A stretch of DNA of 64,000 nucleotides from Nostoc foliaceum FACHB-393 (GCF_014698505.1 NZ_JACJTD010000013.1:1-64000); one strand, 5' to 3'; shown: positions 1 to 10,014, counted from the first letter of the stretch. Notes: generated from the letters alone by a model not told the origin. Translations and numbers: made by a program.

Positions 1-412
1 AGCGGTCAAATGCTTGGATGGAAAGATGCAAAATCCTCGTCAAGAACTTTGAGAGAACTTTAGCGAATGCGACTGCCAAGGTTAATCTTTGTTTTATTCG
101 GTTGATGGTTAAGAGGCTTGCTGCACCCTCTTAGATGTCAAATGGGTTCTATAAGGGTAATTTACTCATAACTTTGATTATGTCAGTATTTAGGAGTCAT
201 AGCTTCTGCAATATGAGTCATATTTTCGCTATTTTTTAGATGTGAGTGAATTAGCATCAGTGCTAGATTCAGTAGTTTCACAATTTACGACAGCCAATTT
301 GGTCTATAAGATTGTCGAATATGAGGCATCGGCTAAGGGGTGGTTTGCAACTGGAAACTGACGCTGAATTTAACAATAATTTTCTTGTTCCTAGTTCTGC
401 GAGCCAGAAATC
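1..412. other. Intergenic, no gene seen
   Basis: No convincing reading frame, RNA gene or recognisable repeat was found. The stretch is AT-rich and presumably contains the promoter of the thioredoxin-like gene that follows; no confident -35/-10 pair was picked. Confidence 0.5.
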
Positions 413-967
413 ATGAATCTACTAGAAACAATCGATACTCCCGTTGGGAGCTATGCACCCGATTTTGAACTGCCAGGAATTGATGAGCAAGTACACCATC
501 TCAGGCGTTATCTTGAGAAGTTCCGAGCAGTTGGCGTTATTTCCATGTGTAACCACTGCCCTTATGTAGAGTGGTATATAGACAGGTTAAAAAACATTCA
601 AGCCGAATTTGCCCCCAAAGGTTTCACATTAATTGGTATGAATGGTAGTGATGGTAATTACAACACTAGGTCAAGCTTTGAAAATATGAAAGCTTTTGCC
701 GAGTGTCACAACTTAAACTTCCCCTACCTGTGGGACTCAACGCAAGATGTGACCCGCAGTTTTGGTGCTACTAAAACACCAATGGCATTTTTAATAGATA
801 CTAATGGTATAGTACGCTACAAAGGTAAAATTGACGATCATCCCCAAGACCCATCAACGCTGGGAGAGAATTATTTAAGAACTGCGATCGCTTCTCTGTT
901 TCTTGGTCAAGAAATAGATATACCACAAACAGAACCAATAGGTACTACACTGATTTGGCGTAACTAG
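413..967 (+). CDS. Thioredoxin-family protein (AhpC/TSA-like)
   Basis: A soluble 184-residue thiol-disulfide protein of the thioredoxin/peroxiredoxin fold. The N-terminal [10 protein letters not shown] is the usual opening of AhpC/TSA-type folds. The probable redox centre is C46-N-H-C49 in MCNHCPYV, followed by the cis-proline region [10 protein letters not shown] near residue 122. This MCNHCPYV subgroup is common in bacteria and cyanobacteria; its partner is generally unknown and it lacks the PxxxTxxC signature of true peroxiredoxins, so a reductase or thiol-relay role is more likely than peroxidase. It is complete and ends 71 nt before the UMP kinase start, on the same strand, so cotranscription is possible. 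No signal peptide is visible, which points to the cytoplasm. Confidence 0.88.
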   Translation: MNLLETIDTPVGSYAPDFELPGIDEQVHHLRRYLEKFRAVGVISMCNHCPYVEWYIDRLKNIQAEFAPKGFTLIGMNGSDGNYNTRSSFENMKAFAECHNLNFPYLWDSTQDVTRSFGATKTPMAFLIDTNGIVRYKGKIDDHPQDPSTLGENYLRTAIASLFLGQEIDIPQTEPIGTTLIWRN

Positions 968-1038
968 ACATAGATAGTCCCTGTAACTGCTATCTTAAAT
1001 TGGAGGCAATTGCAACTTTTTTGATAAAGCGGAACTTC

Positions 1039-1767
1039 ATGGGAACGAATTACCGACGGGTTTTACTCAAACTGAGCGGTGAAGCCTTAATGGGCAACAT
1101 GGGCTATGGCATTGATCCCGAAGTGGTCAAAGGCATAGCACAAGAATTAGCAGAGGTGATAGCCACTGGCACTCAAATCGCCATAGTTGTTGGCGGCGGC
1201 AATATTTTTCGTGGCGTCAAAGCAGCGTCGGCAGGGATGGACAGGGCAACCGCTGACTATATTGGGATGATTGCCACGGTAATGAATGCCATGACGCTGC
1301 AAGATTCGCTGGAACGCATAGGAGTACAGACGCGGGTGCAAACAGCGATCGCTATGCAAGAATTAGCGGAACCTTATATCCGTCGTCGTGCCATCCGTCA
1401 TCTTGAAAAAGGACGGGTGGTAATTTTTGGTGCTGGTTCTGGAAATCCCTTCTTTACTACAGATACGACTGCGGCATTAAGAGCCGCAGAAATTGATGCA
1501 GAAGTGATTTTTAAAGCCACTAAAGTAGACGGAGTGTATGATGCTGATCCTCATATATATCCTGATGCCAAGCGTTACAATAGCCTCACCTACGCGCACG
1601 TTTTAGCCAAAGATTTGCGGGTGATGGATAGTACTGCGATCGCCTTATGTAAAGAAAATAATATCCCAATTCTGGTATTTGACCTAACGGTGCGAGGTAA
1701 CATCCACCGAGCAGTCTTGGGAGAATCTATCGGCACCCTTGTGGGAGGTTCTTGTGAAATTAGCTGA
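1039..1767 (+). CDS. pyrH: UMP kinase
   Basis: Phosphorylates UMP to UDP in de novo pyrimidine nucleotide synthesis (bacterial hexameric amino-acid-kinase-fold enzyme, cytoplasmic). The start [15 protein letters not shown] holds the nucleotide-binding lysine loop. [11 protein letters not shown] and [20 protein letters not shown] are the classic PyrH UMP/ATP-site motifs, and [13 protein letters not shown] follows. I chose ATG 1039 (242 residues, the family's usual length); the frame is open to TTG 1000, but that extension is not conserved-looking. The 3' end overlaps frr by 14 nt, the widespread pyrH-frr arrangement, so the two are translationally coupled. Confidence 0.97.
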   Translation: MGTNYRRVLLKLSGEALMGNMGYGIDPEVVKGIAQELAEVIATGTQIAIVVGGGNIFRGVKAASAGMDRATADYIGMIATVMNAMTLQDSLERIGVQTRVQTAIAMQELAEPYIRRRAIRHLEKGRVVIFGAGSGNPFFTTDTTAALRAAEIDAEVIFKATKVDGVYDADPHIYPDAKRYNSLTYAHVLAKDLRVMDSTAIALCKENNIPILVFDLTVRGNIHRAVLGESIGTLVGGSCEIS

Positions 1768-2302
1768 AGCTGAGAGTACGATGCAAAAAACCGTTGAGTC
1801 AACTCAACGAGCTTTTAACACGATTCGCACTGGTCGCGCCAATGCGAGTCTATTAGATAAAGTATCGGTGGACTATTACGGTTCGCCCACTTCCTTGAAA
1901 TCATTGGCAAACATCAGCACACCTGATGCCACGACGATCTTAATTCAACCCTACGATCGCAGCAGTTTAAATATAGTCGAAAAAGCGATTTCCCTCTCAG
2001 ATGTGGGTTTAACCCCCAGCAATGACGGTACCGTGATTCGGCTGAATATTCCGCCTTTGACAAGCGATCGCCGTAAAGAACTCGTCAAAATGGCATCGAA
2101 GTATGCTGAAGAGGGCCGTGTTGCTATTCGCAATATCCGCCGAGATGCTATAGATGCCATTCGCAAACAGGAAAAGAATACTGAAATTTCTGAAGATGAA
2201 GCGCGGGATCAGCAAGATAAATTGCAAAAACTGACAAACAAGTACACCGCCAGAATCGATGAATTGCTAGCAGAAAAAGAAAAGGACATCACAACCGTTT
2301 AA
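1754..2302 (+). CDS. frr: Ribosome recycling factor
   Basis: Splits post-termination ribosomes together with EF-G. 182 residues, the usual RRF length. Family hallmarks are visible: [65 protein letters not shown] and a C-terminal helical-bundle arm. I chose GTG 1754 because GGAGG at 1744-1748 sits five bases upstream; an in-frame GTG at 1739 is possible but has no such site. It overlaps the pyrH 3' end, so expression is coupled to UMP kinase. A hairpin follows at 2309-2337. Confidence 0.97.
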   Translation: MKLAEAESTMQKTVESTQRAFNTIRTGRANASLLDKVSVDYYGSPTSLKSLANISTPDATTILIQPYDRSSLNIVEKAISLSDVGLTPSNDGTVIRLNIPPLTSDRRKELVKMASKYAEEGRVAIRNIRRDAIDAIRKQEKNTEISEDEARDQQDKLQKLTNKYTARIDELLAEKEKDITTV

Positions 2303-2308
2303 TCTAAC

Positions 2309-2337
2309 TTAGGGAGGATGGGATAAATCCCTCTCCC
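2309..2337 (+). terminator. Hairpin after frr, possible terminator
   Basis: TAGGGAG pairs with CTCCCTA and inside it GGGA pairs with TCCC around a four-base loop, with a small bulge. It lies seven bases past the frr stop. There is no good T-run after it, so termination is an inference. Confidence 0.45.
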
Positions 2338-2716
2338 TATCTATAGCGGTAGAAAAACTTGATCCCTGGTACTTTACTTCCATTTTAAGCTAGGTGTAGT
2401 AAAGGTAGTCAGAGTACATAACATCATTCAGATGCTTGAATTCTATTTAAAGACATCTGTCACAGTGCTGCACCTAGCTATAAACTAATATAGATTTCAT
2501 CAAAATTTTAAACATATAAACCCCAAATCGATTAAGGGAAAGGTTTTCCCTAAAAAATATCTACCAAAAAATAAATATTTAGCTAAATAAAACTGAATGC
2601 TATGTAATTTTCAGCAGTAAATCTTAAAATTAGTTTTAAGTCTGATCAGACTGCATCTTTGTCAAAAAAAGATATACAGCGGAAAATCACTAATTCAGGA
2701 GCAAAAATTCAGCCAT
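2338..2716. other. Intergenic, no gene seen
   Basis: AT-rich spacer before the flavoprotein gene. The only structure noted is a small hairpin at 2535-2551 (AGGGAAA/TTTCCCT, three-base loop). The promoter of the next gene is probably here. Confidence 0.45.
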
Positions 2717-3838
2717 ATGTACGACTGCATCATCGTCGGCGCTGGGCCAGCTGGTGGAACAGCTGCATATCATTTAGCCAAGCAGGGTCGCTCAGTATTA
2801 GTGTTAGAAAAAGAATCCCTACCAAGATATAAACCTTGTGGCGGTGGTGTATCTCCAGCGATCGCTCAATGGTTTGACTTTGATTTTAGCCCAGCAATTT
2901 CTGTAAAAGCCGACTCTCTTCGCTTTACCTGGAAATTGGGTGACCCCGTGGAAGCGAAAATTGCCACAAAAGAACCAGTCTGGATGGTGCGACGAGATAT
3001 TTTTGACCATTTCATAGTGCAGCAAGGACAGAAGCAAGGGGCTGAACTACGAGATAATACTGAAGTGACGGGTATTGAATTTAAAAGTGACCACTGGCAA
3101 GTTAACACAGCCAATGGATCAGTTACAGCTCGCTACTTAATAGCGGCTGATGGTGTTAAAGGGCCAATGGCAAAATGGCTAGGCTTCAAAGACCGTAAAC
3201 GCCGTTTAGCAGGAGCTTTGGAAGCAGAAGTTCTCGCAGATGTGAAGGACAAATCCACAATTCACTTTGAGTTTGGCTTGGTAAAAAACGGTTATATTTG
3301 GAACTTTCCGAAGGCGGACGGTTATTCAATTGGTGTCGGTACCTTTATTGGTGGCGAACCTCAGGACTTTAAGAAGATTTTAGATGAGTACGCGCGATCG
3401 TTTGATGTAGATATCAAAACTAGTAAGCAGTATGGTTATCCCCTTTGCTTGTGGGATGGCAACCAAAAGTTGCATACTCAAAATGCAGTTTTGGCTGGGG
3501 AAGCTGCTTGTGTAGTTGATCCGATGACAGCAGAAGGCATTCGTCCGTCAATTTTTAGCGGTTTGATTGCAGCAGGAGCCATTAATGAGGCACTTTCTGG
3601 TGATACCAACGCTTTAGAAAAATATAGTGAAGCCATTAATGAAGAATGGGGTACTGAGATGGCTTGGGCGCAAAAATTAGGTGGAGCATTCTATCGCTTT
3701 CCTGGCATTGGCTACAAAGTTGGTGTTAAGCGCCCCTCTGGTGCCAAAATCATGGGTAAGATTCTGTGTGGAGAACTGCGCTATGGCGATGTCGCTGGTC
3801 GTGCCCTCAAGCGTTTAATTCCTGGTTTTGGGGGTTAA
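2717..3838 (+). CDS. Geranylgeranyl-reductase-family flavoprotein
   Basis: FAD-dependent oxidoreductase of the ChlP/digeranylgeranylglycerophospholipid reductase family, 373 residues. The N-terminus YDCIIVGAGPAGGTAAYHLA is a dinucleotide-binding Rossmann motif. CGGGVSP near residue 41 and GEAACVVDPMTAEGIRPSI near residue 260 (second FAD contact) are typical of the family. Members saturate isoprenoid chains; the paralogue that makes phytyl chains for chlorophyll (ChlP) is normally about 400 residues, so this shorter protein may be a sister with another substrate. The start ATG is the only good one. It converges with the FecCD gene, with a terminator-like hairpin between them. Confidence 0.85.
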   Translation: MYDCIIVGAGPAGGTAAYHLAKQGRSVLVLEKESLPRYKPCGGGVSPAIAQWFDFDFSPAISVKADSLRFTWKLGDPVEAKIATKEPVWMVRRDIFDHFIVQQGQKQGAELRDNTEVTGIEFKSDHWQVNTANGSVTARYLIAADGVKGPMAKWLGFKDRKRRLAGALEAEVLADVKDKSTIHFEFGLVKNGYIWNFPKADGYSIGVGTFIGGEPQDFKKILDEYARSFDVDIKTSKQYGYPLCLWDGNQKLHTQNAVLAGEAACVVDPMTAEGIRPSIFSGLIAAGAINEALSGDTNALEKYSEAINEEWGTEMAWAQKLGGAFYRFPGIGYKVGVKRPSGAKIMGKILCGELRYGDVAGRALKRLIPGFGG

Positions 3839-3878
3839 ATATTAGAGATTAGGTAACGAATCTCTACCGGGCGAGATG

Positions 3879-3908
3879 CCCACACTTCGGAGTCAGCAGA
3901 AGTGTGGG
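3879..3908. terminator. Bidirectional terminator-like hairpin
   Basis: CCCACACTTC (3879-3888) pairs perfectly with GAAGTGTGGG (3899-3908) around a ten-base loop, between the converging flavoprotein and FecCD genes. A weaker stem AGAGATT/AATCTCT lies just before it (about 3844-3865). Confidence 0.6.
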
Positions 3909-3912
3909 TAGT

Positions 3913-4944
3913 TCACTTAAACCCAGCAGAACGACGATAAAGTAACCAGATAAATAGCGGTGAACCCAGCAACGCGGTGACAGAACCTACTGGTAGTTCT
4001 ACTGCTCCTAGTCTAGAAAGTAAATCTGCAAAAGTTAGTAACCATGCACCCGCAAGGGCGGAAAGTGGCAAAACAAAGCGATGATCTGTACCAACGATCA
4101 GGCGGACACCGTGAGGGACAACAAGACCAACAAATCCAATCAAACCACTAATACTGACTGCACCTGCGGCTAATAAAGTGGCGACACCACCAATTAACAG
4201 ACGCGATCGCGTCAACGAAACCCCCAAACCCACAGCTAAATCATCTCCCAAAGCCAGCACATTTACCGATCGCGCCAGTAAGCATCCCCCAAGCAATGCA
4301 ACGATGATGTAAGGGCCAGCCGTAGCAATTTCTTGCCAACCCCGTCCGTTGAGACTACCAACCAGCCAACTGAGCGCAATTTGAATTTGACCATCTTCAG
4401 CTAAAAGCAGCAATGTGCTTTGCACAGCACCAAATAAAGAACTCACCGCCACTCCGCCTAAAATCAACCGCTCCACTGAAATTCCCGACCCCGCACGACC
4501 GAGCAAAATAACGATCGCTGAAGTCAAAATTGCTCCCATCCACGCTGCTAAAGGAATTGCGATCGGGAATATTTGCCACACGATCATCAGAATCACAATT
4601 AATCCTGCACCCGCTGAAATGCCCAGAATAAATGGATCGGCAAGACTATTGCGTAACATTCCTTGCAGCAGTGCTCCAGACATTCCCAAGGCTGCGCCGA
4701 CAATGAGAGCAGCTGTAATCCGTGGGAGTCGCAAATCCCAGAGAATTGTCTGTTTAACCGGATCGCCTTTTCGGAGTATGGCTTGCCCAAATTCCGACAT
4801 ACTTAAAGGTACTGCTCCTTGAGAAAGTGACAGCGCTAGCGTTACCACCAGTGCTGCACCAAGGAGCAAAACAGCCCAAAGTACACGGTGTTCAGTAAAA
4901 ATTGTCTGAAATAATCTAGTGAAATTCCGATCTAGTAATTTCAT
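3913..4944 (-). CDS. FecCD-family iron-siderophore ABC permease
   Basis: Inner-membrane permease of the BtuC/FecCD type, 343 residues with about nine or ten hydrophobic helices. Typical family segments are LRLPRITAALIVGAALGMSG, GMLRNSLADPFILGISAGAG and GLIGFVGLVVPHGVRL (the coupling region facing the ATPase). Such permeases import Fe-siderophores, haem or cobalamin with a periplasmic binding protein and an ATPase. Neither partner is adjacent: upstream is 484 nt of spacer and downstream a converging gene, so it must work with components encoded elsewhere. The substrate cannot be read from the sequence; iron-siderophore is the family default. Confidence 0.9.
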   Translation of the reverse strand: MKLLDRNFTRLFQTIFTEHRVLWAVLLLGAALVVTLALSLSQGAVPLSMSEFGQAILRKGDPVKQTILWDLRLPRITAALIVGAALGMSGALLQGMLRNSLADPFILGISAGAGLIVILMIVWQIFPIAIPLAAWMGAILTSAIVILLGRAGSGISVERLILGGVAVSSLFGAVQSTLLLLAEDGQIQIALSWLVGSLNGRGWQEIATAGPYIIVALLGGCLLARSVNVLALGDDLAVGLGVSLTRSRLLIGGVATLLAAGAVSISGLIGFVGLVVPHGVRLIVGTDHRFVLPLSALAGAWLLTFADLLSRLGAVELPVGSVTALLGSPLFIWLLYRRSAGFK

Positions 4945-5428
4945 TAACTATAATCCGTCCCAAACAAAGCTGTATTTAATGAGGAAATTCTCAATAGAGG
5001 TATTTGCATATTTATCTTAGTCTTGATCATTTTTTCTAGTACAGCCCGGTGTTACGAAACCGCCAATTTTAAATTAATGAAACGCTTAACATCAATTACG
5101 GCTAATTACTTATCATTTGTGATTGCAACTGTAACAAAGTGAAATGTTCACCTTTGGCGTTCCCACAGGGAAACAATCCCAAAAACCTTGTGATTGCTTC
5201 CCTTCTGTACGAGATGCTTGGCGAACGGTGGCAATGACGGTTATTTAAGCGGACATGATATAAGTATTAAGATAGATAAAATTTATCCCAATCAGTCGAT
5301 GAAAAGTAGTATCCAAAATGTGCTAATAGAAACTGCAAAGTAACAGCTAAATTTCAGCTATTTAGTAAAAAAGGATATAAACCAAAATTTATCTTACAGC
5401 TTTTTTGTATACATTTAATTAGGGAAAA
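4945..5428. other. Intergenic with an interspersed repeat
   Basis: No gene. Around 5155-5240 lies a GC-richer segment with an imperfect inverted repeat, GGGAAACAATC (5168-5178) against GATTGCTTCCC (5192-5202). It looks like one of the interspersed repeats of Nostoc-type genomes. The promoter of the FecCD gene should be at the left end; no metal-regulator operator was confidently identified. Confidence 0.5.
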
Positions 5429-5620
5429 ATGGAAGATTCAGTATTTGTTATATTTCTTGCCTTTGGATCTATTTGGATTTTGATGGGAGTTGTAGGTTGG
5501 ATTGCTTTTTTAAAATCTGAGGGTGAGGAAATTAAGTTTGGTAAGTGGGGACTTATAGTTGCTATTCCAATCCTAATACCAATAATTGTTGCTCTGATTA
5601 TTGGTGTACTTTATCGTTAG
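5429..5620 (+). CDS. Small two-helix membrane protein, unknown
   Basis: A 63-residue frame with two hydrophobic segments (about residues 6-28 and 42-60) joined by a short charged loop (KSEGEEIKFGK). GGGAAAAATG gives a weak ribosome-binding site. The composition suggests a real small membrane protein, but I recognise no family. It ends 14 nt before the stop of the converging ClC gene, with no terminator seen between. Confidence 0.5.
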   Translation: MEDSVFVIFLAFGSIWILMGVVGWIAFLKSEGEEIKFGKWGLIVAIPILIPIIVALIIGVLYR

Positions 5621-5633
5621 TCAAATGAATAAT

Positions 5634-8330
5634 TTACTTGTTCATCGCACCCCTAACCAAAATCACTGTACTTTCTACACCAGAGGCGATCGCTTCTGGA
5701 ATATTACCTTGAATCGCTTGCTGTAACAATCCCTCGCGCGAAGCTCCCAAAACTACAACATCATAACCTTCGGTTTTCACTAGGTTAATCACACCTTCCG
5801 CAACTGAATTAGCTTGGACTGGGAGAGCAACTACAGTACTGGACAATTTGCGGCGACGCATCAAATGGCGGATGGCTTGTTCTGAAACGGACATATCTGG
5901 CTTGAATTCAGATGACTTAAACACCTGTGTCAGGCGAATTTGCGGATCATTTCCCAATGTAATTAAAGCAGGTAACAATTTAATCGCCAGAGGGGAATTG
6001 GGACCACCAGCCATCGGGACTAGCCAGCGGTTGAAGGAGTGGTGAGTGTGGAGTGCTGTTAGTGGATAGCTGAGGTTTAGCCCGTGTGGAGTGCTGTTAG
6101 CAATAGCGGGGTTTTTAGACTGTGTGGGGTGCTGAGTAGTGCCCAACTTTACCAAAACTACTTCGCAGGTGGCTTGGCGAATTATGGTGTCAACAACGTT
6201 GCCAAAAATCCGGCCAGGGGTAGATGTGTTACCTTTCCATCCCATTAAGATTAGGTCGATGTGTTGTTCGTTAATTGTCTCCAAAATTGCCTGTGCTACA
6301 TCGTGAGTAACTCGTATCTGCGTGTGTAAGGGAATTTTCCACTTTTTTGCTAAGACTTCCGCCTGTCGTAGCAAGCGGCGACTTTTTGCCGTCCTTACCT
6401 GTGTTTCCGATGGGGAACTGTGGCGGGGTATCAACATCACTTGCACGCAATCTATTTCATAATGGCGATCGCGGGCAATAGCTACTGCCATTTGTAATAA
6501 AATAGCGGCTGTTTCGGGATTAGCTACAGGCACTAATAATCGACCACTGCCGGTACTGGGCGATCGCGTTTGGTAAACTATGTATGAAGGTTCTGGTCGG
6601 AGTTTAAGAGTCCGGTTATCACAATTGAGATGATCTGCTTCCGCCCGAATAATATCTGCACGAGTAATAATCCCAATCAGTTTTCGTCCATCCACCACAG
6701 GTAAGCGACTGATTTGATAGCGATCGAGTAAATACAGCACATTGCTCAGGGTATGGATTGGTGTTACTGTCATCGGGACAGGGGTCATAATTTCTTTTAA
6801 GAAAATATCGGCTAAATTGCGTTCGTGAAACGTGTGCTTTGCACTCTCGCGGATTTTCAGCAAATCTGATTGCGTCACAATCCCTACTAACTTGCTATCT
6901 TCTACCACAGGGAAACCGCGATGATGGGAACGAGCAAAGGACTGCATTGCTTCTTCCAAGCTCATCTCTGCATCCAGAGTTTCTACCCGTTCTTGCATCA
7001 CATCTTTTGCAGTTAACTTGGTTAATGCTCCTTCCATAGGAGCTTCTTTGGTGAGAGTGATGCCTTTTAATTCCAAAAGTTTCTCATAAAGCGAACCAGG
7101 CACTACCTTATCCGCAACCAGGTAGGCTGCTACAGAAACAATCATTAAAGGTAGCACCAGATTGAAATCTGTAGTCATCTCAAACACAATCACAATTGCT
7201 GTGATTGGCACTTTAGAAACGGCGCTAAAAAATCCCCCCATACCCGCTAGCGCGTAAGTAGTAGGAGAACCTGTTCCGGTGATGTATAGCTCAGAGACAC
7301 CAATGATATGTCCTAAACAAGAACCTAAAATTAAGCTGGGAGCAAATAATCCCCCAGGCGCTCCTGAACCAAATGCGATGAGTGTGAGGATAAACTGGGC
7401 CGCAAAGGCGATCGCTGCTACGGTAGGATGGGCCCCTCCAGTAATTAAGGACTCCCGTAATCCCGTATTATCACGAAAGGATGCCGGGAGCATTGCCACG
7501 ACAACACCGGAGATAAATCCAGCCAAAGCTACCCGCAGTGGTAAGCTGATATGTAATTTTCTATAAAATTTAATACTAAATATTAAGCCGCGATTAAACA
7601 ATGCACCCAACAACCCTGCCAAAATCCCCAAAAGCACGAAAAAGGGAATTTCTGGGATGGAGAATTGGCTGGAAGATTGTACCAATTGCAGGTTAAGGTC
7701 TAAACTGCCACCACCTAAAAGTCGGGATATCACCCCTCCAATAAAGGAGGCGATAATGGCAGTTCCCAAAGTCAATCCTGATAAATCTTGGAGTAATTCT
7801 TCAACGATAAACAATACACCTGCGATCGGGGCATTGAAAGCAGCTGCCAAACCTGCACCCGCACCAGCTGCAATCATTTGCCGTCGATGATCTGGGGAAG
7901 TGGGAACCCAGCGACTCATCCCTGCTGCCAAACCTGCCCCGACGTGAACGGTGGGGCCTTGTCGTCCCAGAGTCATGCCAGAACCTATGGAGATGATGGC
8001 ACTGAGTAACTTTATACCTGCTACGCGCCAGGATAATACCATCGGCACATTGGCAAGAGTTGCTTTGACTTGCGGAATACCGCTACCATAAGCCTCTGGT
8101 GCCAATCTATCCACCAACCATCCAGCCACAAACCCCAGGACAAGACCAATTGTGGGTAGTACCAGCCATGCCGGCAACAGATGGGTAGTATGGACTCGCC
8201 ATGTCCCCAGCCATCCCGATCCTACTTTCAGGAACACCGCAGATAGGGCAGCAACCAGACCGATAACACAAGCTTCGGCGATCGCTAAACCTCTTCTAGG
8301 CTGCCACCAGGTGCGAAAGCGCTGATTCAT
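5634..8330 (-). CDS. ClC anion transporter with CBS and USP domains
   Basis: An 898-residue fusion. The first ~430 residues are a ClC membrane domain: selectivity-filter motif GSGIP (82-86), GRQGPTVH (122-129), NAPIAGVLFIVEE carrying the second conserved glutamate, and GSGAPGGLFAPS. Two CBS domains follow (DVMQERVETLDAEMSLEEAM and KEIMTPVPMTVTP regions), probably adenine-nucleotide sensors. Two universal-stress-protein domains end the protein, joined by a low-complexity linker encoded around 6043-6150. The family moves chloride or other anions by channel or H+ antiport. Oddity: the gating glutamate of the GREGP motif is Gln124 here, which in characterised exchangers abolishes proton coupling. 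ClC-CBS-USP architecture occurs in cyanobacteria; the regulatory ligand is unknown. Confidence 0.93.
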   Translation of the reverse strand: MNQRFRTWWQPRRGLAIAEACVIGLVAALSAVFLKVGSGWLGTWRVHTTHLLPAWLVLPTIGLVLGFVAGWLVDRLAPEAYGSGIPQVKATLANVPMVLSWRVAGIKLLSAIISIGSGMTLGRQGPTVHVGAGLAAGMSRWVPTSPDHRRQMIAAGAGAGLAAAFNAPIAGVLFIVEELLQDLSGLTLGTAIIASFIGGVISRLLGGGSLDLNLQLVQSSSQFSIPEIPFFVLLGILAGLLGALFNRGLIFSIKFYRKLHISLPLRVALAGFISGVVVAMLPASFRDNTGLRESLITGGAHPTVAAIAFAAQFILTLIAFGSGAPGGLFAPSLILGSCLGHIIGVSELYITGTGSPTTYALAGMGGFFSAVSKVPITAIVIVFEMTTDFNLVLPLMIVSVAAYLVADKVVPGSLYEKLLELKGITLTKEAPMEGALTKLTAKDVMQERVETLDAEMSLEEAMQSFARSHHRGFPVVEDSKLVGIVTQSDLLKIRESAKHTFHERNLADIFLKEIMTPVPMTVTPIHTLSNVLYLLDRYQISRLPVVDGRKLIGIITRADIIRAEADHLNCDNRTLKLRPEPSYIVYQTRSPSTGSGRLLVPVANPETAAILLQMAVAIARDRHYEIDCVQVMLIPRHSSPSETQVRTAKSRRLLRQAEVLAKKWKIPLHTQIRVTHDVAQAILETINEQHIDLILMGWKGNTSTPGRIFGNVVDTIIRQATCEVVLVKLGTTQHPTQSKNPAIANSTPHGLNLSYPLTALHTHHSFNRWLVPMAGGPNSPLAIKLLPALITLGNDPQIRLTQVFKSSEFKPDMSVSEQAIRHLMRRRKLSSTVVALPVQANSVAEGVINLVKTEGYDVVVLGASREGLLQQAIQGNIPEAIASGVESTVILVRGAMNK

Positions 8331-8440
8331 AGCAATTTTGGATTTTAGATTTTGGACTTTGAATTACAAGTCTGTACCAAAAAGCTGCTCAGTGGAATCT
8401 TATACCAATTACGAATTACAAATTACGAATTACCAATTAT

Positions 8441-9754
8441 TTAATTGCTTCTCCCCGTAGTGGATAGCCCTTCTACTATCAGAGATGGAGTATAACAAGA
8501 ACCATTCCAATCAGCATCATTACCCAGTGTAACCAATTGCTTCAGGGCTGTGTAGACATTACCTGCAACCATCGTATCCTTAACGCGCCCAATTACGTGA
8601 CCATTTTGGACGCGGTAGCCTAAATCAACGTTGATTGAAAAATCTCCAGAAATACTGCCGCCACCACCTAGCATTTGATCCACAATTATGCCATCATCCA
8701 GTTCTTTAATTAAATCTGGTAAAGATGCCGAACCTGGCTCAATCAGAAAATTAAATAAACCAGGGGTGGGATAGCTACCTAAACCAGGGCGAAAACCATT
8801 TCCAGTGGTGTTAGTACCCAGTTGGCGACCGGTGGTGCGATCGCCATAAAAATGCTGTAAAATCCCGTTTTGGATAAATACTAAAGATTTAGTAGGAGTG
8901 CCTTCATCATCAAAAGGACAACTGTAAGGGCCGGCTTCCGGGTCTTGGTAGAGGGTGAGACTGGGTGCTATTACTGGGGTACCCAGGCGTTCTGCCCAAG
9001 GGGAAGCTACTTCTAAGACCCGCTTGCCATTCAAAGCTTCTTGCACAGTGCCCCAAAGCATATCAGCTGCTTTAGAAGTGAACAAAACCGGGATGCGACC
9101 AGTAGGAGGTGAAATATTTTCTCTGGCCCAAATTAACCGTTGTAAAATTTGGTTAGCCAATATCTCAGGGTGGAGTTCGCCCCGCTTGGTTTGACCATCG
9201 GAAACACTTAAAAAATCATCACCACGCACCCATTCTGCTGATATATAGCAGTTGAGAGTAGTATCGGTGTAGTGACAATCTAAACCTTTAGTGTTGACTA
9301 TTCTGGTAGTTTCAACATCACATTCCCAGTCACCATTACAAACAACATCGGGATAGGCATCGCGGATGAGTGTGATCGCTTCTTTGCCCCAATCTACCAA
9401 AATCTCTATCGGCACACTTTCCCCTAAATCTGGGTAGGAGGGCTGAAAATTAGAGCCTAATTCTACTGTTTCTGGTTGATTCAGTTGACTGAGTGCTAGA
9501 GCTTTTTCCACCATTACTTCGGCTAGGACAGAACCGTAAGCCACTGTGAGTCCTGGACGCCCGTTTCGCCAAAGCCGTAGGGCTGTACCTTCAGATTGAT
9601 TGGTTTCTAGCTGTTTGAGTCGGTTTGCCTCAAAAAACACTGGACGAGAAAGCGATCGCGACTGATACACCTCAGCAGCTTCTGCTCCAGATTTTATAGC
9701 TAGTTCCAGCAACTGTTCGGCGAGTGTATCTTGTGACAAATTTTCAGAACCCAT
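8441..9754 (-). CDS. TldD/PmbA-family protein (TldE-like)
   Basis: 437 residues from ATG 9754; the frame is open to 9907, but the added residues look unconserved and MGSENLSQDTLAEQLLELA fits the family start. TldD and TldE (PmbA) form a protease heterodimer that degrades or processes unfolded peptides. The metal-binding HExxxH motif of TldD is absent here, and the C-terminal GGGGSISGDFSINVDLGYRV matches the TldE/PmbA side, so this is probably the non-catalytic partner. No tldD is adjacent. About 110 nt separates it from the ClC gene downstream. Confidence 0.87.
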   Translation of the reverse strand: MGSENLSQDTLAEQLLELAIKSGAEAAEVYQSRSLSRPVFFEANRLKQLETNQSEGTALRLWRNGRPGLTVAYGSVLAEVMVEKALALSQLNQPETVELGSNFQPSYPDLGESVPIEILVDWGKEAITLIRDAYPDVVCNGDWECDVETTRIVNTKGLDCHYTDTTLNCYISAEWVRGDDFLSVSDGQTKRGELHPEILANQILQRLIWARENISPPTGRIPVLFTSKAADMLWGTVQEALNGKRVLEVASPWAERLGTPVIAPSLTLYQDPEAGPYSCPFDDEGTPTKSLVFIQNGILQHFYGDRTTGRQLGTNTTGNGFRPGLGSYPTPGLFNFLIEPGSASLPDLIKELDDGIIVDQMLGGGGSISGDFSINVDLGYRVQNGHVIGRVKDTMVAGNVYTALKQLVTLGNDADWNGSCYTPSLIVEGLSTTGRSN

Positions 9755-9967
9755 GACCCTTAGTGAATTGTGGATTTTGAATTGCATATCAACGCCCTCT
9801 CTTGAAAGTGCGATCGTCGGCTTTTGACGATCAAACTTTCTACTGATGAACGCAGATAACCATCCAAAAATCATCAGCGTTTCCTTATAGTTACGATTTG
9901 AAACCACAGATCAACACTGATGGACGCAGTTAATTATCCCAAATCATTGTCATGTCTCAACGTTTCT

Positions 9968-10014
9968 AGTCATTAGTCATTGGTCATTGGTCATTTGTCA
10001 TTAGTTATTATTCA
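9968..10014. repeat. Heptamer short tandem repeat (AGTCATT type)
   Basis: Six or so imperfect heptamers of AGTCATT/GGTCATT/TGTCATT, the short tandemly repeated repetitive sequence class known from heterocystous cyanobacteria. It lies between the TldE-like and Tab2 genes. Similar short runs occur at 13484-13512 and 21425-21450. Confidence 0.8.

Noticed and set aside
2390-2425. Possible NtcA site (GTA-N8-TAC) near 2405
   Set aside because: The spacing counted is seven, not eight, and it is far from any start codon.
9968-10014. Heptamer run considered as a CRISPR-like array
   Set aside because: Units are contiguous 7-mers with no spacers; no cas genes in the window.
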